Assembly (NCBI RefSeq): GCF_025751575.1
Contig: NZ_JAOWLA010000014.1
Location: 51,079-115,078, forward strand
DNA from: Albidovulum sediminicola
GTDB taxonomy: Bacteria; Pseudomonadota; Alphaproteobacteria; Rhodobacterales; Rhodobacteraceae
Direction of reading: 5' to 3'
Length of the DNA stretch: 64,000 nt
The notes under the pieces are model-generated. The model was given only the letters and a program-made list of their open reading frames with translations, made no database searches and had not been told where the DNA came from. The number at the start of each line of letters is the position of its first letter. The stretch's first letter is position 1. Position numbers and translations under genes: made by a program. Shown in pieces: positions 15,474 through 23,159 of the stretch.

Positions 15474-15938
15474 ATGCGCAACTACGATTTTGCACCGCTT
15501 TACCGCGCGACCGTCGGTTTCGACCGGATCGCCGACATGATGGACCGGGTCCTGTCCACCGATGTGGGCCAACAGACCTACCCCCCCTACAATATCGAGA
15601 AGACCGATGAGAACGCCTATCGCATCTCGATCGCCGTCGCGGGCTTCTCGGGTGACGAGTTGAACGTCGAGGTCAAGGAAGGCGCGCTTCTGGTTTCGGC
15701 CCGCAAGTCGGCCGATGAGTCCAAACGCAAGTTCCTTTACCGCGGCATCGCGACCCGCGCCTTCGAGCGCCGATTCGCGCTGGCCGACCATGTGCGCGTG
15801 ACCGGTGCGAGCCATGTCGACGGGATGCTGCACATCGACCTCGTGCGCGAGGTGCCCGAGGCGCTGAAGCCCCGCCGGATCGAGATCGCCAAGGGCGATA
15901 CGGTCGAGGCCCGGGCGGTCGAAACGCATCACGCCTGA
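15474..15938 (+). CDS. Small heat-shock protein, Hsp20/IbpA family
   Basis: A 154-residue cytoplasmic holdase chaperone that binds unfolding proteins. It begins RNYDFAPLYRATVGFDRI, like IbpA/HspA proteins. The alpha-crystallin domain runs from about YPPYNIEKTDENAYRISIAVAGF to HIDLVREVPE, and a PRRIEI C-terminal anchor motif is present. I chose ATG 15474, six bases after GGAGG. An ATG at 15468 lies directly against the ribosome site, inside the thermometer hairpin. A sigma-32-like promoter and ROSE element precede it, and a strong terminator follows. Confidence 0.95.
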   Translation: MRNYDFAPLYRATVGFDRIADMMDRVLSTDVGQQTYPPYNIEKTDENAYRISIAVAGFSGDELNVEVKEGALLVSARKSADESKRKFLYRGIATRAFERRFALADHVRVTGASHVDGMLHIDLVREVPEALKPRRIEIAKGDTVEARAVETHHA

Positions 15939-15961
15939 GCAGGGCCCGCTGATCGGAGCGG

Positions 15962-15989
15962 AAGGGCGCGCGGTGAGCGCGCCCTTTTT
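15962..15989 (+). terminator. Rho-independent terminator of hsp20
   Basis: A 10-bp perfect stem AAGGGCGCGC/GCGCGCCCTT with loop GGTGA (15962-15986) runs straight into a T-rich tract. It is 23 bp after the hsp20 stop codon. Confidence 0.85.
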
Positions 15990-16032
15990 CACATTCGGCG
16001 CGCCCCTTTCAGGGGCGCAAGCGATCTGTCGC

Positions 16033-16097
16033 GCCCGCTGCCTGGGCAGCGGGCACTCCCACCGCCTCCGGCGGGGGTATTTCGGGCAATGAAGAAG
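16033..16097 (+). repeat. Intergenic stem-loop repeat downstream of hsp20
   Basis: A 10-bp stem GCCCGCTGCC/GGCAGCGGGC (16033-16042 and 16045-16054) is followed by a CCGCC-TCC-GGCGG segment, GGGTATTT and the tail GGCAATGAAGAAG. It ends one base before the stop of the convergent vWA gene. Confidence 0.6.
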
Positions 16098-16098
16098 T

Positions 16099-18186
16099 CT
16101 ACTGCGCGATGCTTTGGGCCAGCCGCATGAGCCGGAGCGCCTCGGCCCGGTAGCCGAAGGGGTCGTCACCCCTTGCTCCGCCGGCAAGCGCGATGGCCTC
16201 GTCCCAGCCCCAGTCTCCCAGATACCTGGCCCCGGTCAGAAGTTGGCCCATGCCCGCGATGGCGGCGGCCCAGCGGGCGTCGGCGTCGGCCGCGCCTGCG
16301 ACCGGAGAGACCGGCGTCTCGATCAGCCGGGAAGTACTTGCGCCGGGGTCCTTGTAGCGCAGCTTGAGCCAGGCGAGGTCGCCCGTGGCGTCGGGCAGGG
16401 CGTTGTCCTGGGCCGCCCCATAGCGCAGCGGGTCATTCAGAATGGCGGGGCTTCCGACCGGCGTCACCTCGTAAAGTGCGGTCACCTGATGGCCGGCGCC
16501 GATCTCTCCGGCATCGACCTTGTCGTTGTTGAAGTCCTCGCGGGCGAGGGCGCGCGTCTCATATCCGATCAGGCGGTATTCCGCGACCACGGCGGGGTTG
16601 AACTCGATCTGGATCTTCACGTCGTTGGCGATGGGGAAGAGCGCGCCGGAAAGCTGGTCCGAGAGGACCTTCTGCGCCTCTGAGAGCGTGTCGATATAGG
16701 CCGCCGTGCCATTGCCGTTCTGGGCAAGCGCCTGCATCGTCGCGTCGTCGAGATTGCCGCGCCCGAAGCCCAGGACCGAGAGGTAGGTGCCGCCGTCGCG
16801 CTTCGCGGCCACGAAGTCCTTGAGCGCGCCGGGGTCGGACAGGCCGACGTTGAAGTCGCCATCGGTGGCCAGAAGGATGCGCGACACATGGCCCTCGGCG
16901 CCGTCGCCCCCCATGGCTTCGGCCACCTGGTAGGCAAGCGCCAGCCCCTCGGCCCCGGCGGTCGAGCCGCCCGCGTCGAGCCTGTCGAGCGCGGCGAGGA
17001 TCGTGGCGCGGTCGGAGGCGGCGGTCGGTTCCAGCACCGTTCCGGCGGAGCCCGCGTAGGCAACGATGGCCACCCGGTCCTCGGCCCGCAGGTCAGGGAG
17101 CATGAGGCGAAGCGACTGTTTCAGGAGCGGCAGCTTGTCGGCGTCCTGCATCGAGCCGGAGGTATCGACGAGGAAGACGAGGTTCAGGGGCGGGCGCTCC
17201 GCGATCGCGGGCAACCGGCCCTGGATGCCGATGCGCAGCAGTTCCGTATCGGCGTTCCAGGGTGTCTGGAAAAGGTTGACCGAGGTTCGGAAGGGGGGCG
17301 CGCCCGCATCCGGCGCGGCATAGCCGTAGGGGAAGTAGTTCACCATCTCCTCGATCCTGACGGCCTCGGGGGGGGGGAGCGCGCCGCGCGAGAGCGAGGA
17401 GCGGATGACGGCGTAGGAGGCCGTGTCGGTGTCGATCGAGAAGGTCGAGACCGGATCTTCGGCCGCGATCATCACCGGGTTGCTGGGGGCGTTGGCAAAG
17501 GCCTCGGTGTCGGGTTCAGGCAGCGGGACCAGGGCATCCGGAAGGACACGCTTGGCCGCGACGGTGGCCGGGGCGGCCTCCATCATCGGTTCCATTTCCG
17601 GGGCAGCATCCGTCAGGCTCAGCGGTCCCCCGGCGAGCCCGGTGTCGGCGAAATCCTGCGGTGAGGGGCCTTCCACCGCCGCCACAGCATCGGATTCGGC
17701 CCGCTGTTCGAGCAGGACCACGCCGGGGGCGGGTTGGGCCGGGGCTTGGCCTTTGATTTCGGCCGGTGGCGTAGCGGGGGCGGCGGTCACCTCCCCGGTG
17801 GTGGTCCGGGTGTCCTCCGGCGCGGGAAGGGACGCGGCAGCCGGGGCGGTAGCCGGCGCGGCGACGGGTTTCGGTGCGGCGGCCTGCGGCAGCGGCGCCC
17901 CCTGCCGGAGCGTCGGATAGATCGTCAGCGCCACCGCGATGGCGGCAAGCGAGGCGGTCATGGTCAGCGCCGGGCGGGTGGTCAGTTTCATCAGCATCTC
18001 GCGTACTCCTGTCACGAAGCCCGCCCGTTGGGAGCGGTCCGAGATGGGACGCGGCGGCTGCGCCGTTTCTTGGGCGCGCTCGAAACTTTCCATGGCCTGT
18101 GCGACGGCCTTGGCCTTCGCGGCCGGGTCGGGTGCCGGGGGCAGGGACGCGAGGCCCGTGCGCAGCTTGTCGAGGTCGTCGGTCAT
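16099..18186 (-). CDS. Membrane-anchored vWA (YfbK-type) protein coupled to an ECF sigma factor
   Basis: A 695-residue protein. Residues 1-70 are cytoplasmic and helical, a membrane helix lies at about 73-90, and a Pro/Ala-rich linker runs to about residue 230. A vWF-A N-terminal domain follows (PVSTFSIDTDTASYAVIRSSL, VRIEEMVNYFPYGY). The vWA domain has an intact MIDAS, DTSGS at 341-345, and the C-terminal region resembles DUF3520. Its start overlaps the stop of the upstream ECF sigma gene by ATGA. That position and the cytoplasmic N-terminus with one membrane helix suggest it acts as the anti-sigma factor, sensing a periplasmic ligand through the vWA domain. The sensing role is inference; the YfbK-like C-terminus is clear. 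Confidence 0.85.
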   Translation of the reverse strand: MTDDLDKLRTGLASLPPAPDPAAKAKAVAQAMESFERAQETAQPPRPISDRSQRAGFVTGVREMLMKLTTRPALTMTASLAAIAVALTIYPTLRQGAPLPQAAAPKPVAAPATAPAAASLPAPEDTRTTTGEVTAAPATPPAEIKGQAPAQPAPGVVLLEQRAESDAVAAVEGPSPQDFADTGLAGGPLSLTDAAPEMEPMMEAAPATVAAKRVLPDALVPLPEPDTEAFANAPSNPVMIAAEDPVSTFSIDTDTASYAVIRSSLSRGALPPPEAVRIEEMVNYFPYGYAAPDAGAPPFRTSVNLFQTPWNADTELLRIGIQGRLPAIAERPPLNLVFLVDTSGSMQDADKLPLLKQSLRLMLPDLRAEDRVAIVAYAGSAGTVLEPTAASDRATILAALDRLDAGGSTAGAEGLALAYQVAEAMGGDGAEGHVSRILLATDGDFNVGLSDPGALKDFVAAKRDGGTYLSVLGFGRGNLDDATMQALAQNGNGTAAYIDTLSEAQKVLSDQLSGALFPIANDVKIQIEFNPAVVAEYRLIGYETRALAREDFNNDKVDAGEIGAGHQVTALYEVTPVGSPAILNDPLRYGAAQDNALPDATGDLAWLKLRYKDPGASTSRLIETPVSPVAGAADADARWAAAIAGMGQLLTGARYLGDWGWDEAIALAGGARGDDPFGYRAEALRLMRLAQSIAQ

Positions 18187-18728
18187 AGCATTCCCTCCGC
18201 CCGCGCGAAGTCCCGCAGGCGCTTCTTCACTTCGCTCATCCGCCAGGCGATGGTGCCTTCGGAGACGCCCAGAACCTCGGCGGCCTCCCTCTGGCTCAGA
18301 TCCTCGCCGAGGGTGAGGGCGACGGTGTCGCGCAGTTCCGGCGAAAGCCGGGCCATTGTCGCGCTCAGCCAGTCCTGCGCCTCTGCCTCCTCCGCGATCC
18401 CGGCACGGCGGTTGACTTCCCAGTCGCCCCAGCCGTCGGCGGCGCGGGCCCGTGTGGCGGCGCGGCGGCGGCGGTCATGGGCGGCGTTCACCGTGACCCG
18501 GTAAAGCCAGGTGGAAAAGCGTGCCTCCTGCCGGTAACTGGCAAGCTTGGCGGGAAGGGCGCAGCAGATGTCCTGCGCCAGATCCTCGGCCTCGCTGCGC
18601 GCGCCGGTCAGGCGGAAGGACAGCGCGAAGACCCGGTCGTAATGCCGATCGAGGAGCGCCGCGAAAGCCTCGCGGTCTCCGTTCGCGGCGGCAATCGCCA
18701 GGGCCTCGTCCGGTGTTTGCATGCGCAT
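18183..18728 (-). CDS. RNA polymerase ECF-type sigma factor
   Basis: A 181-residue sigma-70 family ECF factor. Region 2 spans about residues 22-88 (FAALLDRHYDRVFALSFRLTGARSEAEDLAQDI, FSTWLYRVTVNAAHDRRRR). Region 4 spans about 118-170 (LSPELRDTVALTLGEDLSQREAAEVLGVSEGTIAWRMSEVKKRL). I chose ATG 18728 (RMQTPDEALA); ATG 18722 is an alternative, and longer extensions run into a tandem-repeat spacer. It overlaps the vWA gene by ATGA, so sigma factor and presumed regulator are made together. ECF genes usually autoregulate, but I could not identify its promoter with confidence. Confidence 0.93.
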   Translation of the reverse strand: MRMQTPDEALAIAAANGDREAFAALLDRHYDRVFALSFRLTGARSEAEDLAQDICCALPAKLASYRQEARFSTWLYRVTVNAAHDRRRRAATRARAADGWGDWEVNRRAGIAEEAEAQDWLSATMARLSPELRDTVALTLGEDLSQREAAEVLGVSEGTIAWRMSEVKKRLRDFARAEGML

Positions 18729-18779
18729 GACGGAACTATGACGCAAGGGCGGCGTCAATCCTTGGGGCGGGGCGAGATT

Positions 18780-18818
18780 TTTTCGGTCCCGCTTTTCGGT
18801 CCCGCTTTTCGGTCTCGG
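18780..18818. repeat. 13-bp tandem repeat upstream of the ECF sigma gene
   Basis: TTTTCGGTCCCGC occurs twice exactly (18780-18792, 18793-18805), then once with changes in the last bases (18806-18818). It lies about 50 bp upstream of the sigma-factor start, where it could hold repeated protein sites or affect promoter spacing by slippage. Confidence 0.7.
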
Positions 18819-18880
18819 TGGAAACGCGAACACCCGCCCTTGCGGGGCGGGCGCGATGGGCTTAGTGCGGGTGCGTTCAA

Positions 18881-19378
18881 TCAGTACAGCAGGCTGCTGT
18901 AGACCTCGTAAGCCCCGCTGACCGAGGAAAGCTTGGCGGTGCCCAGGGTCGCGCCGGCGTAGCCGGAGACCGCCTGGTAGGTCTGCGGGCCGAAGCTGCC
19001 GTCGATCGAGCCGCGATAGTAGCCGTAGGATTGCAGCTTGGCCTGGATCTGGCGCCGCTCAGCCGCCGAATAGCTGTTGAAGGCTTGCGATGCGGCGCTG
19101 CTGGCATAGGCCGGTTGCGTCGGCTGGTAGTAGGTCGGCTGCTGGTAGCTGGGCTGCTGATAGGTCGGCTGCTGGTAGGTGGGCGTGCGGTAGGCCTGCT
19201 GCGTCTGCGCGCGCTGCTGGCTTTTCAGGTAGAGCGAGCCGAGCAGCAACGCCGCGCCCGCGCCCAGCAGGAAGTTCTTTTCGTTCTTGCCAAGCGCATG
19301 GACAGGCGTGGCAGAGGTGGCGGCCAGCGACAGGGCAGCGGTCGCGGCGATCATGGATTTGCGCAGGTTGATCTTCAT
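18881..19378 (-). CDS. Exported peptidoglycan-binding-domain protein with YQQP repeats
   Basis: A 165-residue protein with a signal peptide (about residues 1-29, ending TSATPVHA) and a further hydrophobic stretch (NFLLGAGAALLLGSLYL). A Gln/Tyr/Pro-rich linker holds tandem five-residue repeats (PTYQQ, residues 66-86). A C-terminal PG_binding_1-like domain follows (RQIQAKLQSYGYYRGSIDGSFGPQT). It is probably periplasmic or membrane-anchored and binds the cell wall. ATG 19378 is chosen because it gives the signal peptide directly; the frame is open further upstream without support. Exact role unknown. Confidence 0.8.
   Translation of the reverse strand: MKINLRKSMIAATAALSLAATSATPVHALGKNEKNFLLGAGAALLLGSLYLKSQQRAQTQQAYRTPTYQQPTYQQPSYQQPTYYQPTQPAYASSAASQAFNSYSAAERRQIQAKLQSYGYYRGSIDGSFGPQTYQAVSGYAGATLGTAKLSSVSGAYEVYSSLLY
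19121..19183 (-). repeat. 15-bp in-frame coding repeat (PTYQQ units)
   Basis: Within the peptidoglycan-binding protein, four near-identical 15-bp units encode PTYQQ, PTYQQ, PSYQQ and PTYYQ. The array is in frame, so copy number can change without destroying the gene. Confidence 0.75.
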
Positions 19379-19534
19379 CCTCGTTCCTTTCGGGGTCGTG
19401 CGGCGCGCCCCCAGGTCTGTGCCTTTGCGCCGCGCTGTTGTTCGATGACCCCAACCTGCGATCGGGCGCCGTGATAGGCAAAATCGGCGCCGTGTTATCG
19501 GATTACCGGCGCCCGGAGCCGGTCTTTGCAGCAA

Positions 19535-20068
19535 TCAGTCTGCCTTGAAACCGCACTCCCCCTTCATGTAATCCAGCATATTTTCTGTCGAGGCCGCGCT
19601 GTAATTGTAGGTTTTGCCATCCTTGTCGACGACGAAGAATGCACGCCTGCCGCTTTGCTCAGCCTGAAGCAGGGCCTCTATGATCTGCCGGTTTTCCCGT
19701 TTGTAGGTCGGGCCGAACAGGTAGTTCGCATCGCCCGCTTCGTGTTTCAGGTCCAGCGAAAGGGCCCCGATGCTTAGGCGCACGGTCTCGCCGTCGGCGG
19801 CAAGTTTCTTTGACTGAAAGCTGATCCAAGATCCGACGTATGTGCCACCGACCGCCGTCTTGAAGGAAAAGAGCGGGGGCGATCGTCCGTGGTTGAGGTT
19901 ATGAGCGAAGCAGACCCGCGAGCCATCCTCGTAGTGGGCCTTGCCAATGTACCAGGGCCCGATCTTGTGCGACACGGAACGGCCGCCCCGCTGCTTCAGA
20001 TCGGCCTGGGCGCCGGTGGCAAGGCAGATGCACAGGATCGCCACCCAAATGGGCAGAACTCCCTTCAT
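19535..20068 (-). CDS. Exported protein of unknown function (possibly IalB-like)
   Basis: A 177-residue protein with a signal peptide (KGVLPIWVAILCICLATGAQA, cleavage near residue 22). The mature region begins with GPWYIGKAHYEDGSRVCFAHNL and ends YMKGECGF, giving two cysteines that could pair. The layout (exported, W near the start, GS.VCFA strand, C-terminal Cys) is reminiscent of the invasion-associated locus B family, but I am not certain. ATG 20068 gives the signal peptide directly. No operon partner is evident. Codon use is slightly less GC-extreme than in the neighbours. Confidence 0.6.
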   Translation of the reverse strand: MKGVLPIWVAILCICLATGAQADLKQRGGRSVSHKIGPWYIGKAHYEDGSRVCFAHNLNHGRSPPLFSFKTAVGGTYVGSWISFQSKKLAADGETVRLSIGALSLDLKHEAGDANYLFGPTYKRENRQIIEALLQAEQSGRRAFFVVDKDGKTYNYSAASTENMLDYMKGECGFKAD

Positions 20069-20176
20069 GACATGGCCTCCGAGAACCTTGCTCTGACATC
20101 GCCATTCAGCCAGCGTTTTCGGATCTGTTCCTTGATCGAGGTCAACGCGGTGCGGCTTGAATCTTCCTGCGCCTAA

Positions 20177-20205
20177 AGGAAAAGCGAGGGCAAAGGCCCT
20201 CGCTT
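20177..20205 (-). terminator. Rho-independent terminator of the succinate-semialdehyde dehydrogenase gene
   Basis: On the minus strand a perfect 9-bp stem AGCGAGGGC/GCCCTCGCT with loop CTTT is followed by TTTCCTTT. It lies 25 bp past the stop codon at 20230. Confidence 0.85.
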
Positions 20206-20229
20206 CCATTGATCGCGTTTGTCCGGTTC

Positions 20230-21708
20230 TCAGATCGACAGGCAGATGTATTTCATCTCCAGGTAGTCCTCGATCCCGTGGTGCGAGCCTTCGCGGCCAA
20301 GGCCCGACTGCTTGACGCCGCCGAAGGGCGCGACCTCGGTCGAGATCAGGCCGGTGTTGACGCCGACCATGCCGTATTCCAGCGCCTCTTGCACGCGGGT
20401 GATGCGGCCGATGTCGCGGGCGAAGAAGTAGGACGCCAGGCCGAAGATCGTGTCGTTGGCGAGGCGGATGACCTCTTCCTCGGTCTCGAACTTGAAGAGC
20501 GGGGCGAGGGGGCCGAAGGTCTCCTCGGTCGAGACCTTCATGTCGGGGCGGATGCCGGTGACGACGGTCGGCTCGAAGAAAGTGCCGCCGAGCGCATGGC
20601 GCTTGCCGCCGGTCACGACGGTGCCGCCGCCCGCGAGCGCGTCGGCGATATGTTCCTCGACCTTGGCGACGGCCGCCTCGTTGATCAGCGGGCCGGTGGT
20701 CACGCCGTCCTCAAGCCCGTCGCCGACGTTCAGCTTGCCCACCGCCGCCGCCAGCTTTTCGGCGAAAGCGTCATAGACGCCCGCCTGCACATAGATGCGG
20801 TTCGCGCAGACGCAGGTCTGGCCGTTGTTGCGGAACTTGGAGATCATCGCCCCCTCGACCGCCTTGTCGAGGTCGGCGTCGTCGAAGACGATGAAGGGGG
20901 CGTTGCCGCCAAGCTCCATCGAGCATTTCATGACCTGGTCGGCGGCCTGCTTCAGCAGGATGCGCCCCACCTCGGTCGAGCCGGTGAAGGTCAGCTTGCG
21001 CACCGCGTGGTTCTCGCAGAACTCCTTGCCGATGTCCGAGGACCGGCTGGAGGTGATGACCGAGAAGACGCCCGCCGGCAGGCCTGCGCGCTCGGCCAGA
21101 AGCGCCATCGCCAGCGCCGAAAGGGGCGTTTCCGCCGCCGGACGCGCGACGAAGCCGCAGCCCACGGCAAGCGCCGGGGCGACCTTGCGCGCGATCATCG
21201 CGTTGGGGAAGTTCCACGGCGTGATGGAGGCCGCGACGCCGATCGGCTGCTTGATCACCGTGATGCGCTTGTCGCGCTGGTGGCCGGGGATGGTCTCGCC
21301 GTAGACGCGCTTGGCCTCTTCCGCGAACCATTCGACGAAGGAGGCGCCATAGAGGATCTCGCCCTTGGCCTCGGCCAGCGGCTTGCCCATCTCGGCGGTC
21401 AGGATCGCGCCCAGGTCGTCGGCATTGGCGACCATCAGGTCGAACCACTTGCGCAGAACCGCCGCGCGTTCCTTGCCGGTGCGGGCGGCCCATTCGTGGC
21501 GCGCCGCTTCCGCCGCGGCGATCGCGCGGGCGGTTTCGGCGCGGGTCAGGTCGGGAACCGTGCAGATGACATCGCCACGGGCAGGGTTGGTGACGGCAAA
21601 AGTCTTGCCATCGTCTGCGTCGATCCATTGGCCGGCGACATAGGCTTTGGTAACCAGAAGCGACGGGTCCTTGAGACGCGCGCGAAGATCGGTGGCGGAA
21701 TCGAGCAT
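20230..21708 (-). CDS. gabD: NAD(P)-dependent succinate-semialdehyde dehydrogenase
   Basis: A 492-residue aldehyde dehydrogenase oxidising succinate semialdehyde to succinate, typically the last step of GABA use. Family markers: ITPWNFPNAMIARKVAPALAVGC, TFTGSTEVGRILL, the catalytic Glu in MELGGNAPF, and the catalytic Cys in NNGQTCVCANRIYVQ. The VCAN sequence after the Cys and EVAPFGGVKQSGLGREGS near the end fit the GabD group. The start ATG 21708 follows a G-rich ribosome site. The gene is divergent from a formamidase-like hydrolase across a 72-bp spacer with a perfect palindrome. A clear terminator follows. GabD versus another semialdehyde dehydrogenase is a sequence-based judgement. Confidence 0.88.
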   Translation of the reverse strand: MLDSATDLRARLKDPSLLVTKAYVAGQWIDADDGKTFAVTNPARGDVICTVPDLTRAETARAIAAAEAARHEWAARTGKERAAVLRKWFDLMVANADDLGAILTAEMGKPLAEAKGEILYGASFVEWFAEEAKRVYGETIPGHQRDKRITVIKQPIGVAASITPWNFPNAMIARKVAPALAVGCGFVARPAAETPLSALAMALLAERAGLPAGVFSVITSSRSSDIGKEFCENHAVRKLTFTGSTEVGRILLKQAADQVMKCSMELGGNAPFIVFDDADLDKAVEGAMISKFRNNGQTCVCANRIYVQAGVYDAFAEKLAAAVGKLNVGDGLEDGVTTGPLINEAAVAKVEEHIADALAGGGTVVTGGKRHALGGTFFEPTVVTGIRPDMKVSTEETFGPLAPLFKFETEEEVIRLANDTIFGLASYFFARDIGRITRVQEALEYGMVGVNTGLISTEVAPFGGVKQSGLGREGSHHGIEDYLEMKYICLSI

Positions 21709-21726
21709 GGCAGCCCCCTCATGTTT

Positions 21727-21742
21727 GCATTTGATCAAATGC
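21727..21742. promoter_or_regulatory. Perfect palindrome GCATTTGATCAAATGC (operator candidate)
   Basis: A 16-bp perfect inverted repeat lies in the divergent spacer between gabD and the hydrolase, 19 bp from the gabD start. Its 12-bp core ATTTGATCAAAT recurs exactly at 60437-60448. The ATTnGATCnAAT form resembles VanR/FadR-type GntR sites; the assignment is inference. Confidence 0.6.
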
Positions 21743-21780
21743 ACCGGCATGGAGGCGTTGTCCAGCGGTGCAACGAACGG

Positions 21781-22578
21781 ATGACGGCGATGAGATATGA
21801 CGATGCGTTCGCAAATGCAAAATATATTATCAATGGTGATCAGTTTCCTCAGCGCTGGGCCGAGGCGGCCGCGCGCTTCCGCGATGCCTGCGGCGACCGG
21901 GCGCGGACGGGCCTGAGATACGGCGAGGCGCCGGCCGAATGGTTCGACCTGTTCCTGCCCGAAGGCGAGCCGCAGGGCGTGGTGATCTTCATCCACGGCG
22001 GCTACTGGCGCGCCTTCGGCCCGCGCGACTATTCCCATCTGGCGGCCGGATCGCTCGCGCGCGGCTGGGCCTGCGCCCTGCCCGCCTACACCCTCGCCCC
22101 CGGCGCCCGCATCGCCGCGATCACGGCGCAGATGCGCCGCGCGCTGCCCCGCATCGCGGCAGAGGTGCCCGGTCCCATCGTCCTGACCGGCCATTCCGCA
22201 GGGGGGCACCTGTCCGCCCGGCTCGGCAATGTCGATGCGGCCCTGCCAGCCGAGCTTGCTGCCCGGCTTCAGCGGATCGTACCGATCTCTCCGCTCTCGG
22301 TCCTGACGCCGCTGATCGAGACCGCGATGAACGCCGACCTGCACCTCAATGCGGCCGAGGCGCGGGCGGAAAGCCTCGCACTCCTGCCGCGCAGACCGGG
22401 CTTTTCGGCCCATGTCTGGGTTGGCGGCGCCGAACGCCCGGCCTTCCTCGACCAGGCGCGCCGCCTGGGAAATGCCTGGGCCTGCCCGGTGACGATCGAA
22501 CCGGGCCGTCACCACTTCGATGTCATCGAAGGGCTGGAGGCGTCTGAGACGCCGCTCATGCAGGCGCTTCTGGGCTGA
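21781..22578 (+). CDS. Alpha/beta hydrolase, kynurenine-formamidase-like
   Basis: A 265-residue cytoplasmic alpha/beta hydrolase. The oxyanion motif HGGYW (in VVIFIHGGYWRAFGPRDYSHLA) is typical of arylformamidases and related esterases. The nucleophile elbow is GHSAGG, and the catalytic His is probably in PGRHHFDVIEG. Such enzymes hydrolyse N-formylkynurenine or related formamides/esters; the true substrate is not readable from sequence. No other kynurenine-pathway gene is in the window. The start is ATG 21781 or ATG 21790 (RYDDAFANA); neither has a strong ribosome site. The first 20 codons are unusually AT-rich. It is divergent from gabD and probably shares its operator. Confidence 0.75.
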   Translation: MTAMRYDDAFANAKYIINGDQFPQRWAEAAARFRDACGDRARTGLRYGEAPAEWFDLFLPEGEPQGVVIFIHGGYWRAFGPRDYSHLAAGSLARGWACALPAYTLAPGARIAAITAQMRRALPRIAAEVPGPIVLTGHSAGGHLSARLGNVDAALPAELAARLQRIVPISPLSVLTPLIETAMNADLHLNAAEARAESLALLPRRPGFSAHVWVGGAERPAFLDQARRLGNAWACPVTIEPGRHHFDVIEGLEASETPLMQALLG

Positions 22579-23133
22579 CTAGCGGCCGAAGCCCGCCAGC
22601 GCCGCGAAATCCATCGCCTGGAGCAGGCCGAGCATCGCCTCGACCTCTCCGCCGCTGACCTGGACCAGCACCCTGTTGCCGATCAGCCCGGTCAGTTCGC
22701 CGTTCTGGTTCATGAATTTCTCACGCCCCACACGCTCCATCTTGGCGCCCATCATCGTGGCGTTGGGGATCATGCTGGCCAGCGCCCCAACCATGGGATT
22801 GTCCATCATCAGACGCAGCGTGATCCGGTCGCTGCCGCCCTCATAGACCGCCTCGGCGCCGACCCCGCCGCCCATCATCGCAAGGCCGGTGTTCATCTCT
22901 TCGTTGATGGTGCGGGTCCAGCCTTCCGGCGCTTCTGGCAGGAAGGTCTGCAGCGAATCCGTCTTGATCGTCAGAAGAAGCTGTTGTGCGTAACCCAGTT
23001 CCTCAAGCGCGTATTGCACGTCGCCACCCTCATAGGCGGCAATCGCGGAGTTCAGCGTATCAACGACCTCGTCCGCCGCGGCGGGCAGGGCGCAGAGCGC
23101 GGCGGCAAGTAGGGCGGGTGCACGTTTCATCAT
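22579..23133 (-). CDS. Exported protein of unknown function downstream of the DmpA-type peptidase
   Basis: About 184 residues with a signal peptide (MKRAPALLAAALCALPAAA). The mature part starts DEVVDTLNSAIAAYEGGDVQYALEELGYAQQLL, helical and tetratricopeptide-like in feel, then has APEGWTRTINEEMNTG and a beta-rich C-terminus. The family is not one I can name. ATG 23133 has GGAGAG six bases upstream. An ATG at 23163 overlaps the peptidase stop by ATGA and could give a 10-residue extension, so coupled initiation there is possible. It converges tail to tail with the alpha/beta hydrolase with no gap. Confidence 0.65.
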   Translation of the reverse strand: MMKRAPALLAAALCALPAAADEVVDTLNSAIAAYEGGDVQYALEELGYAQQLLLTIKTDSLQTFLPEAPEGWTRTINEEMNTGLAMMGGGVGAEAVYEGGSDRITLRLMMDNPMVGALASMIPNATMMGAKMERVGREKFMNQNGELTGLIGNRVLVQVSGGEVEAMLGLLQAMDFAALAGFGR

Positions 23134-23159
23134 CCTGGTCTCTCCTGCGTCTATCTGGG

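Noticed and set aside
19121..19183. Possible CRISPR-like short repeats
   Set aside because: Units are 15 bp, contiguous, without spacers, and encode a protein repeat.
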